A DNA stretch of 64,000 nucleotides from Kordiimonadaceae bacterium. GTDB taxonomy: Bacteria; Pseudomonadota; Alphaproteobacteria; Sphingomonadales; Kordiimonadaceae. Both the position numbers and the translations under genes were made by a program. The stretch is from the NCBI GenBank assembly GCA_017640725.1, contig JAEPQB010000002.1, forward strand, positions 186,001 to 250,000. The letters run 5' to 3'. Under the pieces are notes generated by a model. That model did no database searches. It worked only from the letters and a program-made list of their open reading frames with translations, and was not told the DNA's origin. Shown here one piece after another: positions 8,852 to 18,441 of this stretch (positions are counted from its first letter, which is position 1; every line of letters starts with the position of its first letter).

Positions 8852-10336
8852 CTAAAACCAAAACTGGCCGGTGATTGCGAAATATTGCACGAGCAATAAA
8901 TCATGGTCCCGTTGGGCGTTTAGAACCCTCAGCTTGCTATTGGCCAGAGCCGTTTCCTGCACGTTCAGCCTGAACACATCACTGGCACCTGCAAGGTATC
9001 TGGCCTCTTCTGCACGCTGCAACGCTTCGGCTATTTCCACTTCTGACTTGCCAATATCAAGCTGCTGTTCGGTTGCCACTATGCCAGCTTGGTTTGCACG
9101 CAGCGCTAACCCGACCTGATCCTGCAACAGCCGCAATTCAGCCCGGGCGGATTTTAGCTGTGCCACAACTTCGCTGCGTTCGCCCCGTGCCCGAGACAAT
9201 TCTATTGGAACATTGAAATTCAAACCAATCTTGTGATCGGTTCCTTCCCTGGTGGGCGAACCATCACCGAAATCACGCCGAAACTCGTACTTAAGCTCAA
9301 GATTAGGCTGCAGATCATTTTCTGTGAGCCGCTCCTCAGCTTTTAACTGCTCAATATCGAGGCCGATCGCTACAAAGTCGGGGCGACCTTCAAGCGTTTG
9401 CCGGCTTACTTCTTCAACGGAGTTCAAGTTAAAGGGGTTTTGCTGGGGCAACTGCGCTTGTTGTCCAAATTTTGGTGCCTGTGGCTCTCCAGTTTGATCC
9501 CGAAGGTAAAGGGCTAGGTTCATGGCGGCTTGCATGGCCTGCTGCTCTGCCCGAATTTTCTGGCTCTGCCGGGCGAGCAATAACTGCCGGTTTTCTTCCC
9601 GCGCAATACTGGCAAGCTGACCGGCCGCAATGGCTTTTTGAATAGCCTCATCACGCACGAGTGCAATGGTGTAAAGCTCATCGTACACCAGGCGCGTATT
9701 TTCAGCATAAAGCCACTGAACATACGCCTGCATGGCGGCGCTTTTGACACCCAGTATCTGCAAAGCTGCTTTTTGTTCTGCCGACTGGGCAGCCAAACGC
9801 GCATTACTCAGGCCTATCCTCTGAGGGTCTATTTCCCGGCCTCTTAACAAGGCAAACCTTGCGCCTGCACGGATTTCGCCGCCGCCGTTGGTTAGATACT
9901 CATCTTCGTAAATTGGCAGTGTGCCGCTTGAAATGCTGTACCCACCGTAAACTGTGGCGTTAATGCCCTCCAACCGCTGCGAGACAGAAACATCGGCAAC
10001 CTGACCGCCATAAAAACCGGTCATGCGACCATCATAGGAGCCGTTCAAAATCGGATCAAACGGTGCTTGAGCGATGGTTTCGCGAGCAACTGCGGCCTCA
10101 GCAGATGCCTGAGCCTGAATCACTTGAGGCGCGTGCACTTCAACCGATTTCATCAACAAGTCTAGTGTTGTTCCACCTGGCCCCACGACTTGTGCAGCAA
10201 CTTGTGCGATACTTTTTACGGCCACTGCTGTGTAACTGGATTCCGCAACAGGGATGATTTCAATATCTTCCTCGATCGCAGACAGTGGCTGAGCCATCAT
10301 TGCGATCGAAAGGATCAATCCAAGACGTACCTTCAT
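8852..10336 (-). CDS. TolC-family outer membrane efflux protein
   Basis: Outer membrane channel component of a tripartite exporter, 494 residues with an N-terminal signal peptide (MKVRLGLILSIAMMAQPLSA). Two long helical hairpins rich in Ala, Gln and Glu, a GARFALLRGREIDPQR segment and a tail ending in an aromatic residue fit the TolC/CusC fold. It overlaps the HlyD-like gene by 4 bases and is the last gene of a three-gene operon (ABC protein, adaptor, channel). What it exports is not apparent from the neighbourhood. Confidence 0.9.
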   Translation of the reverse strand: MKVRLGLILSIAMMAQPLSAIEEDIEIIPVAESSYTAVAVKSIAQVAAQVVGPGGTTLDLLMKSVEVHAPQVIQAQASAEAAVARETIAQAPFDPILNGSYDGRMTGFYGGQVADVSVSQRLEGINATVYGGYSISSGTLPIYEDEYLTNGGGEIRAGARFALLRGREIDPQRIGLSNARLAAQSAEQKAALQILGVKSAAMQAYVQWLYAENTRLVYDELYTIALVRDEAIQKAIAAGQLASIAREENRQLLLARQSQKIRAEQQAMQAAMNLALYLRDQTGEPQAPKFGQQAQLPQQNPFNLNSVEEVSRQTLEGRPDFVAIGLDIEQLKAEERLTENDLQPNLELKYEFRRDFGDGSPTREGTDHKIGLNFNVPIELSRARGERSEVVAQLKSARAELRLLQDQVGLALRANQAGIVATEQQLDIGKSEVEIAEALQRAEEARYLAGASDVFRLNVQETALANSKLRVLNAQRDHDLLLVQYFAITGQFWF

Positions 10337-11379
10337 TGGGTTTGAACCCCAAATTGCTCAGGGAATTCTGGTGGGAAGTTGTTAAGTTGGCGCCATAATT
10401 CGTAGCCGACGGAAACTTCGTCCAGCAGAACCCAACCGCGGGCATTTGTTCCAACTCGCAGGATATTGTTTGCCGGCCATGGCTGCTCGCCTTCCACTGG
10501 CTTTATGACAATGCGGAATTTTCCGTTGACCCCTGCCATTGGGTCGATAAAGACAACCTCCCCCGGGAAAGTGCCAATCGCCACAGATGGCCACCCGCTG
10601 AATTGAATAACCGGCCAGCCTTCAAACTGCAGGCGCACTTGACGGCCAACGGTAACGAGGCTCGCGTCGCGCCCGTCCACATAAAGCTCAACGGCGCTGT
10701 CAATGTCATCCGGTACAAACTGAGCGAGACGGTCCCCCGCTTTAACGAACGTCGCTGTGCCACCAGCGGCCACACGGGTGATCACACCCGACCTCGGTGC
10801 AACAACAGCCTGGCTGCCCTCACGAGACAGTGCAACTTCAGCCCGGTTTAGTTCGTCGGCCGAGCTTTGAGCGCGCACTTCATACTCAGCTAGTAGAATT
10901 TGAGCCTGTTCCATTTCAAGCCTGGATACCAGACCATCAGCAAACAACGTCGATTTGCGTTCTGCGTCCAGCCGCGCAGTTGCGAGTGCCGTTTGTGCGC
11001 TAGCAAGGCGGTCGCGGGCTAGATCAAGTTGAGTTTGCAATCGGTCCAGCAGCTTAGGGTCATTATCCACTATCCGCGCGATCGGTTGACCAGGTTCAAC
11101 ACGGCTGCCTTCTCTGACATACCACTCAGCAATACGACCGGGCACCAGAGCACTGATCGCTTGCTCTCTCTCCGCGGGGTCCAGCGCCACAATTTGGCCT
11201 GCTCCAGATATGGTTTGCACCCAAGGCACAAAAGTTATGAACAGTAATGCAGCAACAGTGAAAAACAGGCTGGTAAAAGTGAAAACCAAGATCGCGCTTG
11301 GCAATTTGCCTACCTTTAAGGTTTCTAACAGACTGAGTTGTTGCTGATCATAATGCTCTTCGAAAGAAAACTGTCTCAT
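10333..11379 (-). CDS. HlyD-family periplasmic adaptor (membrane fusion protein)
   Basis: A 348-residue adaptor linking an inner membrane transporter to the TolC-like channel. It has one N-terminal membrane segment (about 28-53), a lipoyl half-motif beginning at about residue 78 (ALVPGRIAEWYVREGSRVEPGQPIA in pieces), an alpha-helical hairpin (about 110-190) and the second lipoyl half (VVAPRSGVITRV). A beta-barrel domain follows. It overlaps both neighbours by 4 bases, so the three proteins are probably made together. Shorter than type I secretion HlyD proteins, closer to EmrA/AcrA-sized adaptors. Confidence 0.9.
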   Translation of the reverse strand: MRQFSFEEHYDQQQLSLLETLKVGKLPSAILVFTFTSLFFTVAALLFITFVPWVQTISGAGQIVALDPAEREQAISALVPGRIAEWYVREGSRVEPGQPIARIVDNDPKLLDRLQTQLDLARDRLASAQTALATARLDAERKSTLFADGLVSRLEMEQAQILLAEYEVRAQSSADELNRAEVALSREGSQAVVAPRSGVITRVAAGGTATFVKAGDRLAQFVPDDIDSAVELYVDGRDASLVTVGRQVRLQFEGWPVIQFSGWPSVAIGTFPGEVVFIDPMAGVNGKFRIVIKPVEGEQPWPANNILRVGTNARGWVLLDEVSVGYELWRQLNNFPPEFPEQFGVQTQ

Positions 11380-13052
11380 GCCGCAGCTCCTTTCGAAATG
11401 TCCTGTTCAATCGTCCAGGTCGACGTTACATCACCGCAAGTGAACCCCGGCAGGTCATCTGCTCGGCGAATAACAACAGCGGTGACTTCTCGCTTGCTGC
11501 GCATCTCATCAAGAGTTGCCATAATAAATTCGGGGGCAACCAGCTCAAACACGTCAGTCAATAGAATAAGCCTTGGCTTGTCCATTATGGCTGCCGCGAG
11601 CTTGAGCCGCAGTGTTTCCTCAACGGTGAGCGGCCAGCCGGTAGGCGACACGATGGTATCCAGACCACGCGCAAGACCACTAACACGCTCGGTCAAACCA
11701 ACTACATCTAATGCACGATAGACTTCAGCCCGGTCCACTTCAGGGTGACCGTGCTGGACATAATCCCCAAGCGGCATCTGAGGCAAAGTGGCTCGATCAA
11801 TCACTTTCACCTCACCCGCCAATGTTTGGTGGTGCCAGTCCTTAACGTCTACCGCGTCAACTTCCACACGACCGCTTTGCGCCTGAATATGGCCTTTGAG
11901 CAATCGCGATAGTGTTCGCCGTTCAATAGGAGCCGCGTCGTCAAGACGAATTGAAGCGCCTTGTTCGACGTCAAAACTGAGCTCAACGCGATAGTCACCG
12001 TCGATAACCAGCGCATTTTCAATATGCACGGCACCGCCGCCTAAGGGAATTCGCTCCGCTCGCGGCGGCAAGCGCGATGGAATGCCACCAATCCTGTCCA
12101 ATTCTTCTACGGCGGCACACAGTTCATAATACTCTTCCATCAAGTGCCCCAGCGATACGAAACTGGCGAATATCACCGAAAGAATAAGCTCGGCAGCGAC
12201 AAGCTGCCCCAGCGAGAGCTGCTCGATGATGACAAGCCAGCCACCAATGCCAAGAAGCGCAGCGCTGGCCAGCGCATACAGGAACAAAAGTGAGATCAGT
12301 TGGCGGAAAGTATACCTGAAAAAGCCTTTCATCATGCCAATGTGGCGCTCAATCAGCTGGTTCGTTTTGCGGATCGCATCGTCACCATTAGGACCCGCTT
12401 TGAAAAATTCGGAGTTGTGAGAAAGGCCTTCAATCCAGCCTGCGGTGTCATATTTCGCCTCACTCTCGTGAAATGCCCGCTGCGTAGCCTGCCAACCCCA
12501 AATTTTCCAGATCGCAAACAAGCAAGCAATAAGCGCCGCGTTGAACAGAAGAAATACCGGGTGATACAAACTCGTAACGATAAACCCGATGCCTGACTGG
12601 AACAAAATTGTAAACAGGCCAACCAATAGGGTTGGTACACTCTTTTTGACAGTCATGATGTCAAAATAGCGATTGATGAGGTCGTCACGGCGCTGCTGCT
12701 CAAAAAATGCCGCCGGAGAGTTAACAATTTTCAGGGTGATTTCACTGGCAAGGCGTGCAAACACCCTGCGCTCGAACAGCTCAAGGATATACTCCCTGCA
12801 AGCGTAGAAAAACCCAGACAAAAGAAGCAAGGCGAATAGGGTTACCGCCAATAATATGACCGGCTGCATAAGGGCGGTGTTGGCCACCTGATCAATCAAC
12901 ATTTGGATCGAGATTGGGATGGCCAAAGCCAGTAAGCTGATGAAGGCACTAAATAATATTGCCAACCTGTAATAGCGCGATTCAGGTCCCAAGACCCTGC
13001 GAAACATACGCGAGAATTCTGCTTTTTCAGGAAATTTGCCGTGTTGAGCCAT
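11376..13052 (-). CDS. ABC exporter-like protein with degenerate nucleotide-binding domain
   Basis: A 558-residue protein with the half-transporter layout: membrane domain with about six segments (residues about 28-310) fused to a C-terminal NBD-like domain (about 335-550). The NBD has lost its catalytic motifs. At the Walker A position it reads LDDAAPIERRTLSRLLKG rather than GxxGxGKST; the signature LSGGQ is replaced by LTVEE; Walker B is LILLTDVFE rather than LLLDEP; the H-loop reads VVIRRADD without histidine. Overall spacing of the fold is preserved, and the frame is intact, so it appears selected rather than decayed. It heads the operon with HlyD- and TolC-like genes. It probably cannot hydrolyse ATP; it may need an ATPase partner encoded elsewhere or work by another mechanism. 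Confidence 0.85.
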   Translation of the reverse strand: MAQHGKFPEKAEFSRMFRRVLGPESRYYRLAILFSAFISLLALAIPISIQMLIDQVANTALMQPVILLAVTLFALLLLSGFFYACREYILELFERRVFARLASEITLKIVNSPAAFFEQQRRDDLINRYFDIMTVKKSVPTLLVGLFTILFQSGIGFIVTSLYHPVFLLFNAALIACLFAIWKIWGWQATQRAFHESEAKYDTAGWIEGLSHNSEFFKAGPNGDDAIRKTNQLIERHIGMMKGFFRYTFRQLISLLFLYALASAALLGIGGWLVIIEQLSLGQLVAAELILSVIFASFVSLGHLMEEYYELCAAVEELDRIGGIPSRLPPRAERIPLGGGAVHIENALVIDGDYRVELSFDVEQGASIRLDDAAPIERRTLSRLLKGHIQAQSGRVEVDAVDVKDWHHQTLAGEVKVIDRATLPQMPLGDYVQHGHPEVDRAEVYRALDVVGLTERVSGLARGLDTIVSPTGWPLTVEETLRLKLAAAIMDKPRLILLTDVFELVAPEFIMATLDEMRSKREVTAVVIRRADDLPGFTCGDVTSTWTIEQDISKGAAA

Positions 13053-13245
13053 GTTGAGAAATCACGTTAGATAAATTGGATTAAAATGGTGTTAATTAGC
13101 TTTCCGCTGTAGATACGCATTTATTTTTTACTTTCAAGCGAAATGGGTATCGATAGTTTTTTACTATCACTGTTTTCAACGGACCTTGAGTACTGAGCGA
13201 ATGAAATATCGCTCGTATCTCACTAAAGTTTGTTGTGAAGGATTA

Positions 13246-13611
<366 letters not shown>

Positions 13612-13760
13612 CGCAGCTATACACCCTAATGCAAGCTGATCAAAGCATTTGAGCGCAGTGTTGCGCCGCAATCGATATTGCACTGCCCTCCGAAATACGG
13701 CATTGTCCGTCTGCGCCCGCAAGGGGCGCAGGATTTTGTTGTATTTCGAGGAGTAGTTTC

Positions 13761-13982
13761 ATGACACGCAAAGTGTTTTTGGTATTAGTGGCACTTCCAC
13801 TTGCGGCTTGCAGCAGCAGCGGCGACGAGGTGGTGTTTGATACCGTTTTGGGTCCTGAAACAGAGCGTCAGATTGAAACCTTGCCTTCAACACTGGAAGG
13901 CGACGTAGCAAATGCCCGCTATTCCTCAGAAAACCTCAAGGGTCGTGGGATGGAAAGTAGTGATGGCAGCGGTCTGCAATAG
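13761..13982 (+). CDS. Small lipoprotein, unknown function
   Basis: A 73-residue protein beginning with a lipoprotein signal (MTRKVFLVLVALPLAAC), with the lipobox LAAC at residue 17 and then SSSGDEV. The mature chain is only about 57 residues, acidic and without other recognisable features. GAGGAG stands 8 bases before the ATG, supporting real translation. It lies just upstream of rnpB on the opposite strand. I do not recognise a family. Confidence 0.75.
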   Translation: MTRKVFLVLVALPLAACSSSGDEVVFDTVLGPETERQIETLPSTLEGDVANARYSSENLKGRGMESSDGSGLQ

Positions 13983-13985
13983 CGA

Positions 13986-14642
13986 TCAGGCTTTTCCATA
14001 CATCCTTAAAAAGCTAGCCACAGCATCATTCACACATTCTTCAATGCCCGCTTCGTCCAAGGGTTGCTGAATACCGATGGCTATTCGGAAATGGGCTGGC
14101 TCTTTAACCAGCGCAACGAGCTGTTGCCCTGCTTTCTCAGTATCCTGAATATCCAGTTCGCCTCGATCAACCCAAGTTGTTAAGAAATTGGCTAGTTGAA
14201 CCTGAATGTCGGCTGGACCAGATTTCCAGAAGATTTCGCCCATTGCCGACCCTTTAGCGCCGGCCGCCACCAAAAGGCGGAACATCGCAATTGCCCTATC
14301 GTCCATTAAAAGTGACGCTAACATGTGGCAAACAGCCTTCAGATCACCTTCCAAAGTATGGGAATCGACAGAGGCTAGTGCCTTGTCAGGATAATATGTG
14401 GCGATAGCTCCTCGCACCGCTTCGCCAAACAATTGCTCTTTGCTGGAATAGTGGCTGTAAACGGTTTGTTTTGATACGCCTGCGCGACGCGCGACGCCGT
14501 CCATGCTTGTGCCATCAAACCCAAGTTCCAAGAAAAGCTCACTGGCCGCTTCTAAAATCGCTTTGGATTTGGAATCGTCGCGTGGCCGGCCTCTTGTGGG
14601 TCGTGGCTGTATGGTTTCATGGTGCAGAGATGTGGCTGACAC
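13986..14642 (-). CDS. TetR/AcrR-family transcriptional regulator
   Basis: A 218-residue repressor-type protein. After a basic arginine/proline-rich N-terminus comes a TetR helix-turn-helix (about 28-75) with the typical ILEAASELFLELGFDGTSMD and GVSKQTVYSHYSSKEQLF segments. The C-terminal ligand domain resembles the TetR_C AefR-like type. A 30-base dyad 32 bases upstream of the start (14674-14703) could be its own operator, and one half of it is repeated before the P450 operon at 34.2 kb. Ligand unknown. Confidence 0.9.
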   Translation of the reverse strand: MSATSLHHETIQPRPTRGRPRDDSKSKAILEAASELFLELGFDGTSMDGVARRAGVSKQTVYSHYSSKEQLFGEAVRGAIATYYPDKALASVDSHTLEGDLKAVCHMLASLLMDDRAIAMFRLLVAAGAKGSAMGEIFWKSGPADIQVQLANFLTTWVDRGELDIQDTEKAGQQLVALVKEPAHFRIAIGIQQPLDEAGIEECVNDAVASFLRMYGKA

Positions 14643-14673
14643 GGCATTCTTTCGTGAAATTGGTGTCAGCCTA

Positions 14674-14703
14674 AAATTATCAGACCTGCCAGTCCAGTAA
14701 TTT
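14674..14703. promoter_or_regulatory. Candidate TetR autoregulatory operator
   Basis: An imperfect dyad with outer arms AAATTA / TAATTT and inner GAC / GTC lies 32-61 bases upstream of the TetR gene. Its right half contains AGTCCAGTAATT (14691-14702), which is the exact complement of the left arm of the dyad before the P450 gene (34246-34257). It overlaps the stop codon of the next gene. Confidence 0.45.
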
Positions 14704-15910
14704 ATTGGAGCAGCGGTGCGGCAAGGGCCAGCCCACTGGCTTGATTGTCATCATCTTCGAGCGCAGAAATGACCCTTATCGCCAAATCCAAGTCAGAATT
14801 TCCAATGGCACCTTCCAGCAATTGCAACCTTACCAAGTCGCGCTCATAGACGCCGTCCATCTCGGCAGTTTCCGAAAGCAGCGCGCCAACTTCAGCCGAT
14901 AATTCTCGGCCATCGAATCGCAAACTGCTGGCGTATCGCGCTTTTTCTGGCAGCTCTGGAAAAGCATCAAACCGGCGAACCGCTGTTGCAATGTTTCCGG
15001 TGCCAGCTTCAACGATGCCAACAATGTCAGCAAGCGACGCCAGCGTTTCCATATCCCTTACACGTCCGGCATGAATCTGCATCAAATTGTAACTACCCTC
15101 TATGAGCTCACTTGGCATCTTGCCATCGAACATCAAACGGACGCGGTAGGCGGTGGTCAGGGCGCGATCATTGGTGCTGAGCAACCCAGTGAACACTTCG
15201 TCCGCCTCGGCTAACAACGCTTCACGTTGTGTTGTCAAACCACGGCGCTCTGCCAGAATTGAAAGTGCGACAAGACCTCGGTACAGCCTGTCCGCGCGCT
15301 GAGAAGCGCGAATTTCAGTTTCTAGTTCCGCCAAATCAACTGTCAGCAAAACATTGTCAGGCAAGGTGGGCAATAGACGCAAACGCTGCCAAAATGCGCG
15401 AGTGGGGTTGTTCAATTGCGAGAATGCGACATTGGCAGCAGCCAAGTCACCAAGGGTCATAGCCTCCTCGGCGATATTGATCAAAGTGCGTTGTTTGGCA
15501 CTACTGACTTCCAATTCCTCAACCAATGCAAGAGCACTCGCAGTATCCCCTGCCCTTGCCAGCAAAGGAGCAATTTTGGTGATTTTTTCTTGTGTCACAA
15601 GGGTCAGGTTGACAGACCTTGCCTCATCAAGCGCCAGCATAAGCGTTTCAATGGCTTGTCTCTGCTGCCCGGTTGCTATGAGCGAGCGCGCCACCGCAAC
15701 CAGGACTTTCGATCGCTCTACACCAAATTCTTCTGCGATTACGGTCTGCAGCGCTGCGGAAAAAGCGCAATCGCGTGTTGGTGCTTCCAAACACGCAAGA
15801 GTGTATTGATTGGGTTGATGGCTGAGAGCGGCACCACTTTGAGGTTCTTCTTGCGCAATTGCCGGAGTGGTAGCCGCCAAAAGTGCAATCGAAAATGAAA
15901 TATGTTTCAT
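14702..15910 (-). CDS. Exported helical-repeat protein, unknown function
   Basis: A 402-residue protein with a signal peptide (MKHISFSIALLAATTPAIAQ), so probably periplasmic. The rest is made of short paired helices rich in Ala, Leu and Glu (for example ALALVEELEVSSAKQRTLI and LAAANVAFSQL) that look like TPR/SEL1-type solenoid repeats, without a clear consensus. Two cysteines near residues 39 and 48 could form a disulfide. It is the last gene of a run DnaJ/TerB, EamA, amidase, this gene, 24 bases past the amidase. No specific function can be given. Confidence 0.7.
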   Translation of the reverse strand: MKHISFSIALLAATTPAIAQEEPQSGAALSHQPNQYTLACLEAPTRDCAFSAALQTVIAEEFGVERSKVLVAVARSLIATGQQRQAIETLMLALDEARSVNLTLVTQEKITKIAPLLARAGDTASALALVEELEVSSAKQRTLINIAEEAMTLGDLAAANVAFSQLNNPTRAFWQRLRLLPTLPDNVLLTVDLAELETEIRASQRADRLYRGLVALSILAERRGLTTQREALLAEADEVFTGLLSTNDRALTTAYRVRLMFDGKMPSELIEGSYNLMQIHAGRVRDMETLASLADIVGIVEAGTGNIATAVRRFDAFPELPEKARYASSLRFDGRELSAEVGALLSETAEMDGVYERDLVRLQLLEGAIGNSDLDLAIRVISALEDDDNQASGLALAAPLLQ

Positions 15911-15934
15911 GCTGTATCCCCACTGATCATCAGA

Positions 15935-16699
15935 TCAGTTTTTATTTGTTTCTATTTGCTCTTCAACTTCTTGCAATGCCAATTTAGTTCCAACATCCAA
16001 CGAGCCCGTAACTGCTGAAGGGCGCCAATGGCGCTGAAATGCAGCAAGTGCCGTTTCGGTTATTGAAGAAAATTCCGTCTGAACAGGAACTGAATAACCG
16101 ATCTTGGACAGAGACTGGTTGAGCCATTCAACCGTAGGTCCAACCATACCTTTTTTTGCGAGAATTGTCTCGTTTTTCGTGGACGACTTTGGCCAAACTC
16201 CGAACCCGTATTGTGCCAACAGTTCCCAGGGAAAATATTCGCCGGGGTCCATTTTCCGCGCGGGAGCGATGTCGCTGTGGCCAATAAACCGTGAGATTGG
16301 AATGGCAAATTCGGTTTTCAGTTCAGTTAAGAGTTCAACTAAACTGCTGATCTGCTCTGTCGGAAAAGGCACGTAACCGAATTCATGGCCAGGATTTACG
16401 AGCTCAATTCCGATAGACGAATGATTGAGGCCTTCCCGCCCCTGCCAATAGGAAACCCCTGCATGCCAAGCGCGAGTAGTAGGGTCAACCAGCAGGTGTG
16501 TAACGCCATTTTCTTCAACTAGATAATGAGCGGACACCTCTGCCTTTGGGTCGCATAAACGTTTGATTGCGGCTTGAGCCGACTTCATGCCGGTATAATG
16601 CAAAACCACAGTATCGACTGTTGGAGTGTCTTGGCCCATCAGCGGTTGCCTGGCATCAAAATTTGGCGATGGTGTATTGATGATGTCTCGTTTAGTCAC
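15935..16699 (-). CDS. N-acetylmuramoyl-L-alanine amidase, AmpD/AmiD type with peptidoglycan-binding domain
   Basis: A 254-residue Amidase_2 protein that should cleave the MurNAc-L-Ala bond of peptidoglycan fragments. Zinc ligands of the AmpD fold are visible: His in VVLHYTG (about residue 34) and His and Asp in the GHSDIAPARKMDPGEYFPW segment. A PG_binding_1-like domain follows (about 180-240). No signal peptide is evident, so it may be cytoplasmic like AmpD, though the binding domain is more like AmiD. It begins with GTG and overlaps the EamA gene by 8 bases. Confidence 0.9.
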   Translation of the reverse strand: MTKRDIINTPSPNFDARQPLMGQDTPTVDTVVLHYTGMKSAQAAIKRLCDPKAEVSAHYLVEENGVTHLLVDPTTRAWHAGVSYWQGREGLNHSSIGIELVNPGHEFGYVPFPTEQISSLVELLTELKTEFAIPISRFIGHSDIAPARKMDPGEYFPWELLAQYGFGVWPKSSTKNETILAKKGMVGPTVEWLNQSLSKIGYSVPVQTEFSSITETALAAFQRHWRPSAVTGSLDVGTKLALQEVEEQIETNKN

Positions 16700-17579
16700 G
16701 CGCCTGCACCGCCTGCTGGTCCTCTGCTCTTTTGTTGTTTCGGAGCGTCACTATCAAAACGCCTAGGATTGTAAGGCCTCCACCCAAGAACATTTGCCAA
16801 CCGACGGTTTCCCCCATCAGCGCCACGCCACCAGCCACGGAAAAAAACGGCAATGCCAAAAAATACGGCGAAACCATAGAAACTTCGTAACGCTGAAAAA
16901 GATAGTTGGCACCGCCATGGCCAATAAGGGTCGATATGAGCGCCGTATACGCGACCGATGCCCACGCGACGTTCCCTGCCGACGAAAGAGCGGCCACTTG
17001 ACCGTTTTCTATTAGAAGCGAGGTTAAAAAAGATCCCGACATTCCCGCCAACGCCACCCATGCTTGAACTGTAGTAGCTGGAACCTCTTTCAGCTGGCGC
17101 ATCATGACAGCACAAACCGCATACATGAAGGCGGCAGCCACTATGACAAGCACACCATCCCAGTAAGCGAATATGACCGGGTCGAAACCCAAAAACATGA
17201 CACCAATGAAACTGATGGATATACCCGCCACACGAGGTAATCCAACAGTTTCCTTCAGAATTACAATTGCCAGAATGGTGGAAAACGGCACGTTCAGTTG
17301 CGACGCAATCGCCACAGACCCTACACCGTCTGCTAAACTCATGCCCCAAAACAGCAGCCCAAAATGCACAAAACCCAGCGTAACAGCTGTTTTCAGCAGC
17401 GGCTTCATTTTTCCCGGTACAACACGCAAAAAGGGAATTAAAACGGCCAAAACAATCAGAAACCGCAAGCCGTTAGCAAACAGTGGAGGAAAATCTTCAA
17501 CTGCCCATTTCGTCGCGATGAAGTTGAACCCCCAAACGCCGGCAATCAGTATTGCAAGGAGTGTGTGCTGAGGTTTCAT
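16692..17579 (-). CDS. EamA/DMT-superfamily transporter
   Basis: About 295 residues with ten predicted membrane segments in two EamA repeats; the first opens with LAILIAGVWGFNFIATKWAVEDFPP, seen here in part as GVWGFNFIATKW, a pattern found in the EamA/RhaT and cysteine/acetylserine exporter (YdeD-like) group. The ATG at 17579 was chosen over a TTG two codons earlier. It sits 2 bases after the DnaJ-like gene and overlaps the amidase gene, so it is in that operon. Substrate cannot be inferred; small amino acid or metabolite export is most likely. Confidence 0.88.
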   Translation of the reverse strand: MKPQHTLLAILIAGVWGFNFIATKWAVEDFPPLFANGLRFLIVLAVLIPFLRVVPGKMKPLLKTAVTLGFVHFGLLFWGMSLADGVGSVAIASQLNVPFSTILAIVILKETVGLPRVAGISISFIGVMFLGFDPVIFAYWDGVLVIVAAAFMYAVCAVMMRQLKEVPATTVQAWVALAGMSGSFLTSLLIENGQVAALSSAGNVAWASVAYTALISTLIGHGGANYLFQRYEVSMVSPYFLALPFFSVAGGVALMGETVGWQMFLGGGLTILGVLIVTLRNNKRAEDQQAVQARD

Positions 17580-17581
17580 GG

Positions 17582-18313
17582 TCAAGGTCGCTCGCCGCGG
17601 AGCTTCATGATTTCGTCATAGGCAGAATTAATTTCGGCCGCTCGACGAGTAGCAACAGCGATCAAGTCGCTGGGCACACCCTCTGCAATTAGGCGGTCCG
17701 GATGATTTTCTCGAACCATCTGTCGGTAACGTTTCCTCAGCTCAGCGGTATCGATTGTCGGCTCCACTCCAAGAACCGTATATGGTGATTCTGGGTTTGC
17801 ACCCACATGCCGGTTAACAAACGCTTCGATTTCTTCTGGTCGGTACCCGAATATTTGAGCCACAACACGGATGTAGTTCAGCTCGTTTGGATGAACATGA
17901 CCATCTGCTTTTGCGATGAAGAAGAGTGCATCCAGCACGTCCGCTAAAACAGTTCGGTTGCCCCGCATGATGTCGGCAATCTGCTTCGCGTAAGCATCAA
18001 ACCCCGCGGTATGTTTGCGCGCCATGTCGAAAACACGGCCAACATTGGCCATTTCATGAGGGGGCACTTTAAATACCTGCTTGAAGGCATCCACTTCTTC
18101 ACGCGTTACTTGGCCGTCAGCTTTGGCCATTTTTGCTGATAACGCGATGACACCGATGGTAAACGACACTTGCCGTGTCTCATCAGTTTCACTACCAGAC
18201 GACTCGATGCCAGCGTCTACCGCAGCACCAACAGAAACACCCACAAGCGCGCCAATTGGCCCGCCAAGTGCAAATCCTGCGGTACCGCCAATGATTTTTC
18301 CCCAGATCGACAT
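17582..18313 (-). CDS. DjlA-like co-chaperone with TerB and DnaJ domains
   Basis: A 243-residue protein. A glycine-rich hydrophobic N-terminus (about 5-32) may be a membrane anchor, followed by a TerB-like helical domain (about 50-165) with the KADGQVTREEVDAF and KADGHVHPNELNYI acidic repeats, then a C-terminal J domain (about 175-240) with the HPD motif in ENHPDRL. This is the layout of DjlA. J domains stimulate the ATPase of DnaK. First gene of a four-gene minus-strand run ending with the amidase and the TPR-like protein. Confidence 0.9.
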   Translation of the reverse strand: MSIWGKIIGGTAGFALGGPIGALVGVSVGAAVDAGIESSGSETDETRQVSFTIGVIALSAKMAKADGQVTREEVDAFKQVFKVPPHEMANVGRVFDMARKHTAGFDAYAKQIADIMRGNRTVLADVLDALFFIAKADGHVHPNELNYIRVVAQIFGYRPEEIEAFVNRHVGANPESPYTVLGVEPTIDTAELRKRYRQMVRENHPDRLIAEGVPSDLIAVATRRAAEINSAYDEIMKLRGERP

Positions 18314-18441
18314 GCTGAACAGGTAGCATAGGCATGACGCCTATCCCACTCAAATCTTAGGCAAAATTCGATTGCACAAAAGATTATATTTGTTCGCTTG
18401 GCGAAGCCTCAGAAAACTATTATATCTGTGCGCCATCGTCA

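Noticed and set aside
11376-13052. The ABC protein gene as a pseudogene
   Set aside because: The frame is intact over 558 codons, overlaps the next gene by 4 bases and keeps the domain spacing, so decay is less likely than functional divergence.
13157-13214. Hairpins downstream of rnpB (GATAGT...ACTATC and GAGCGA...TCGCTC)
   Set aside because: Stems are only 6 bases and lack a T tract on the minus strand, so I could not call a terminator with confidence.
16696-17349. A 217-codon frame within the EamA gene on the same strand, shifted
   Set aside because: Its composition is Cys/Arg/Trp-rich as in shifted frames, and the overlapping EamA frame has clear family motifs.
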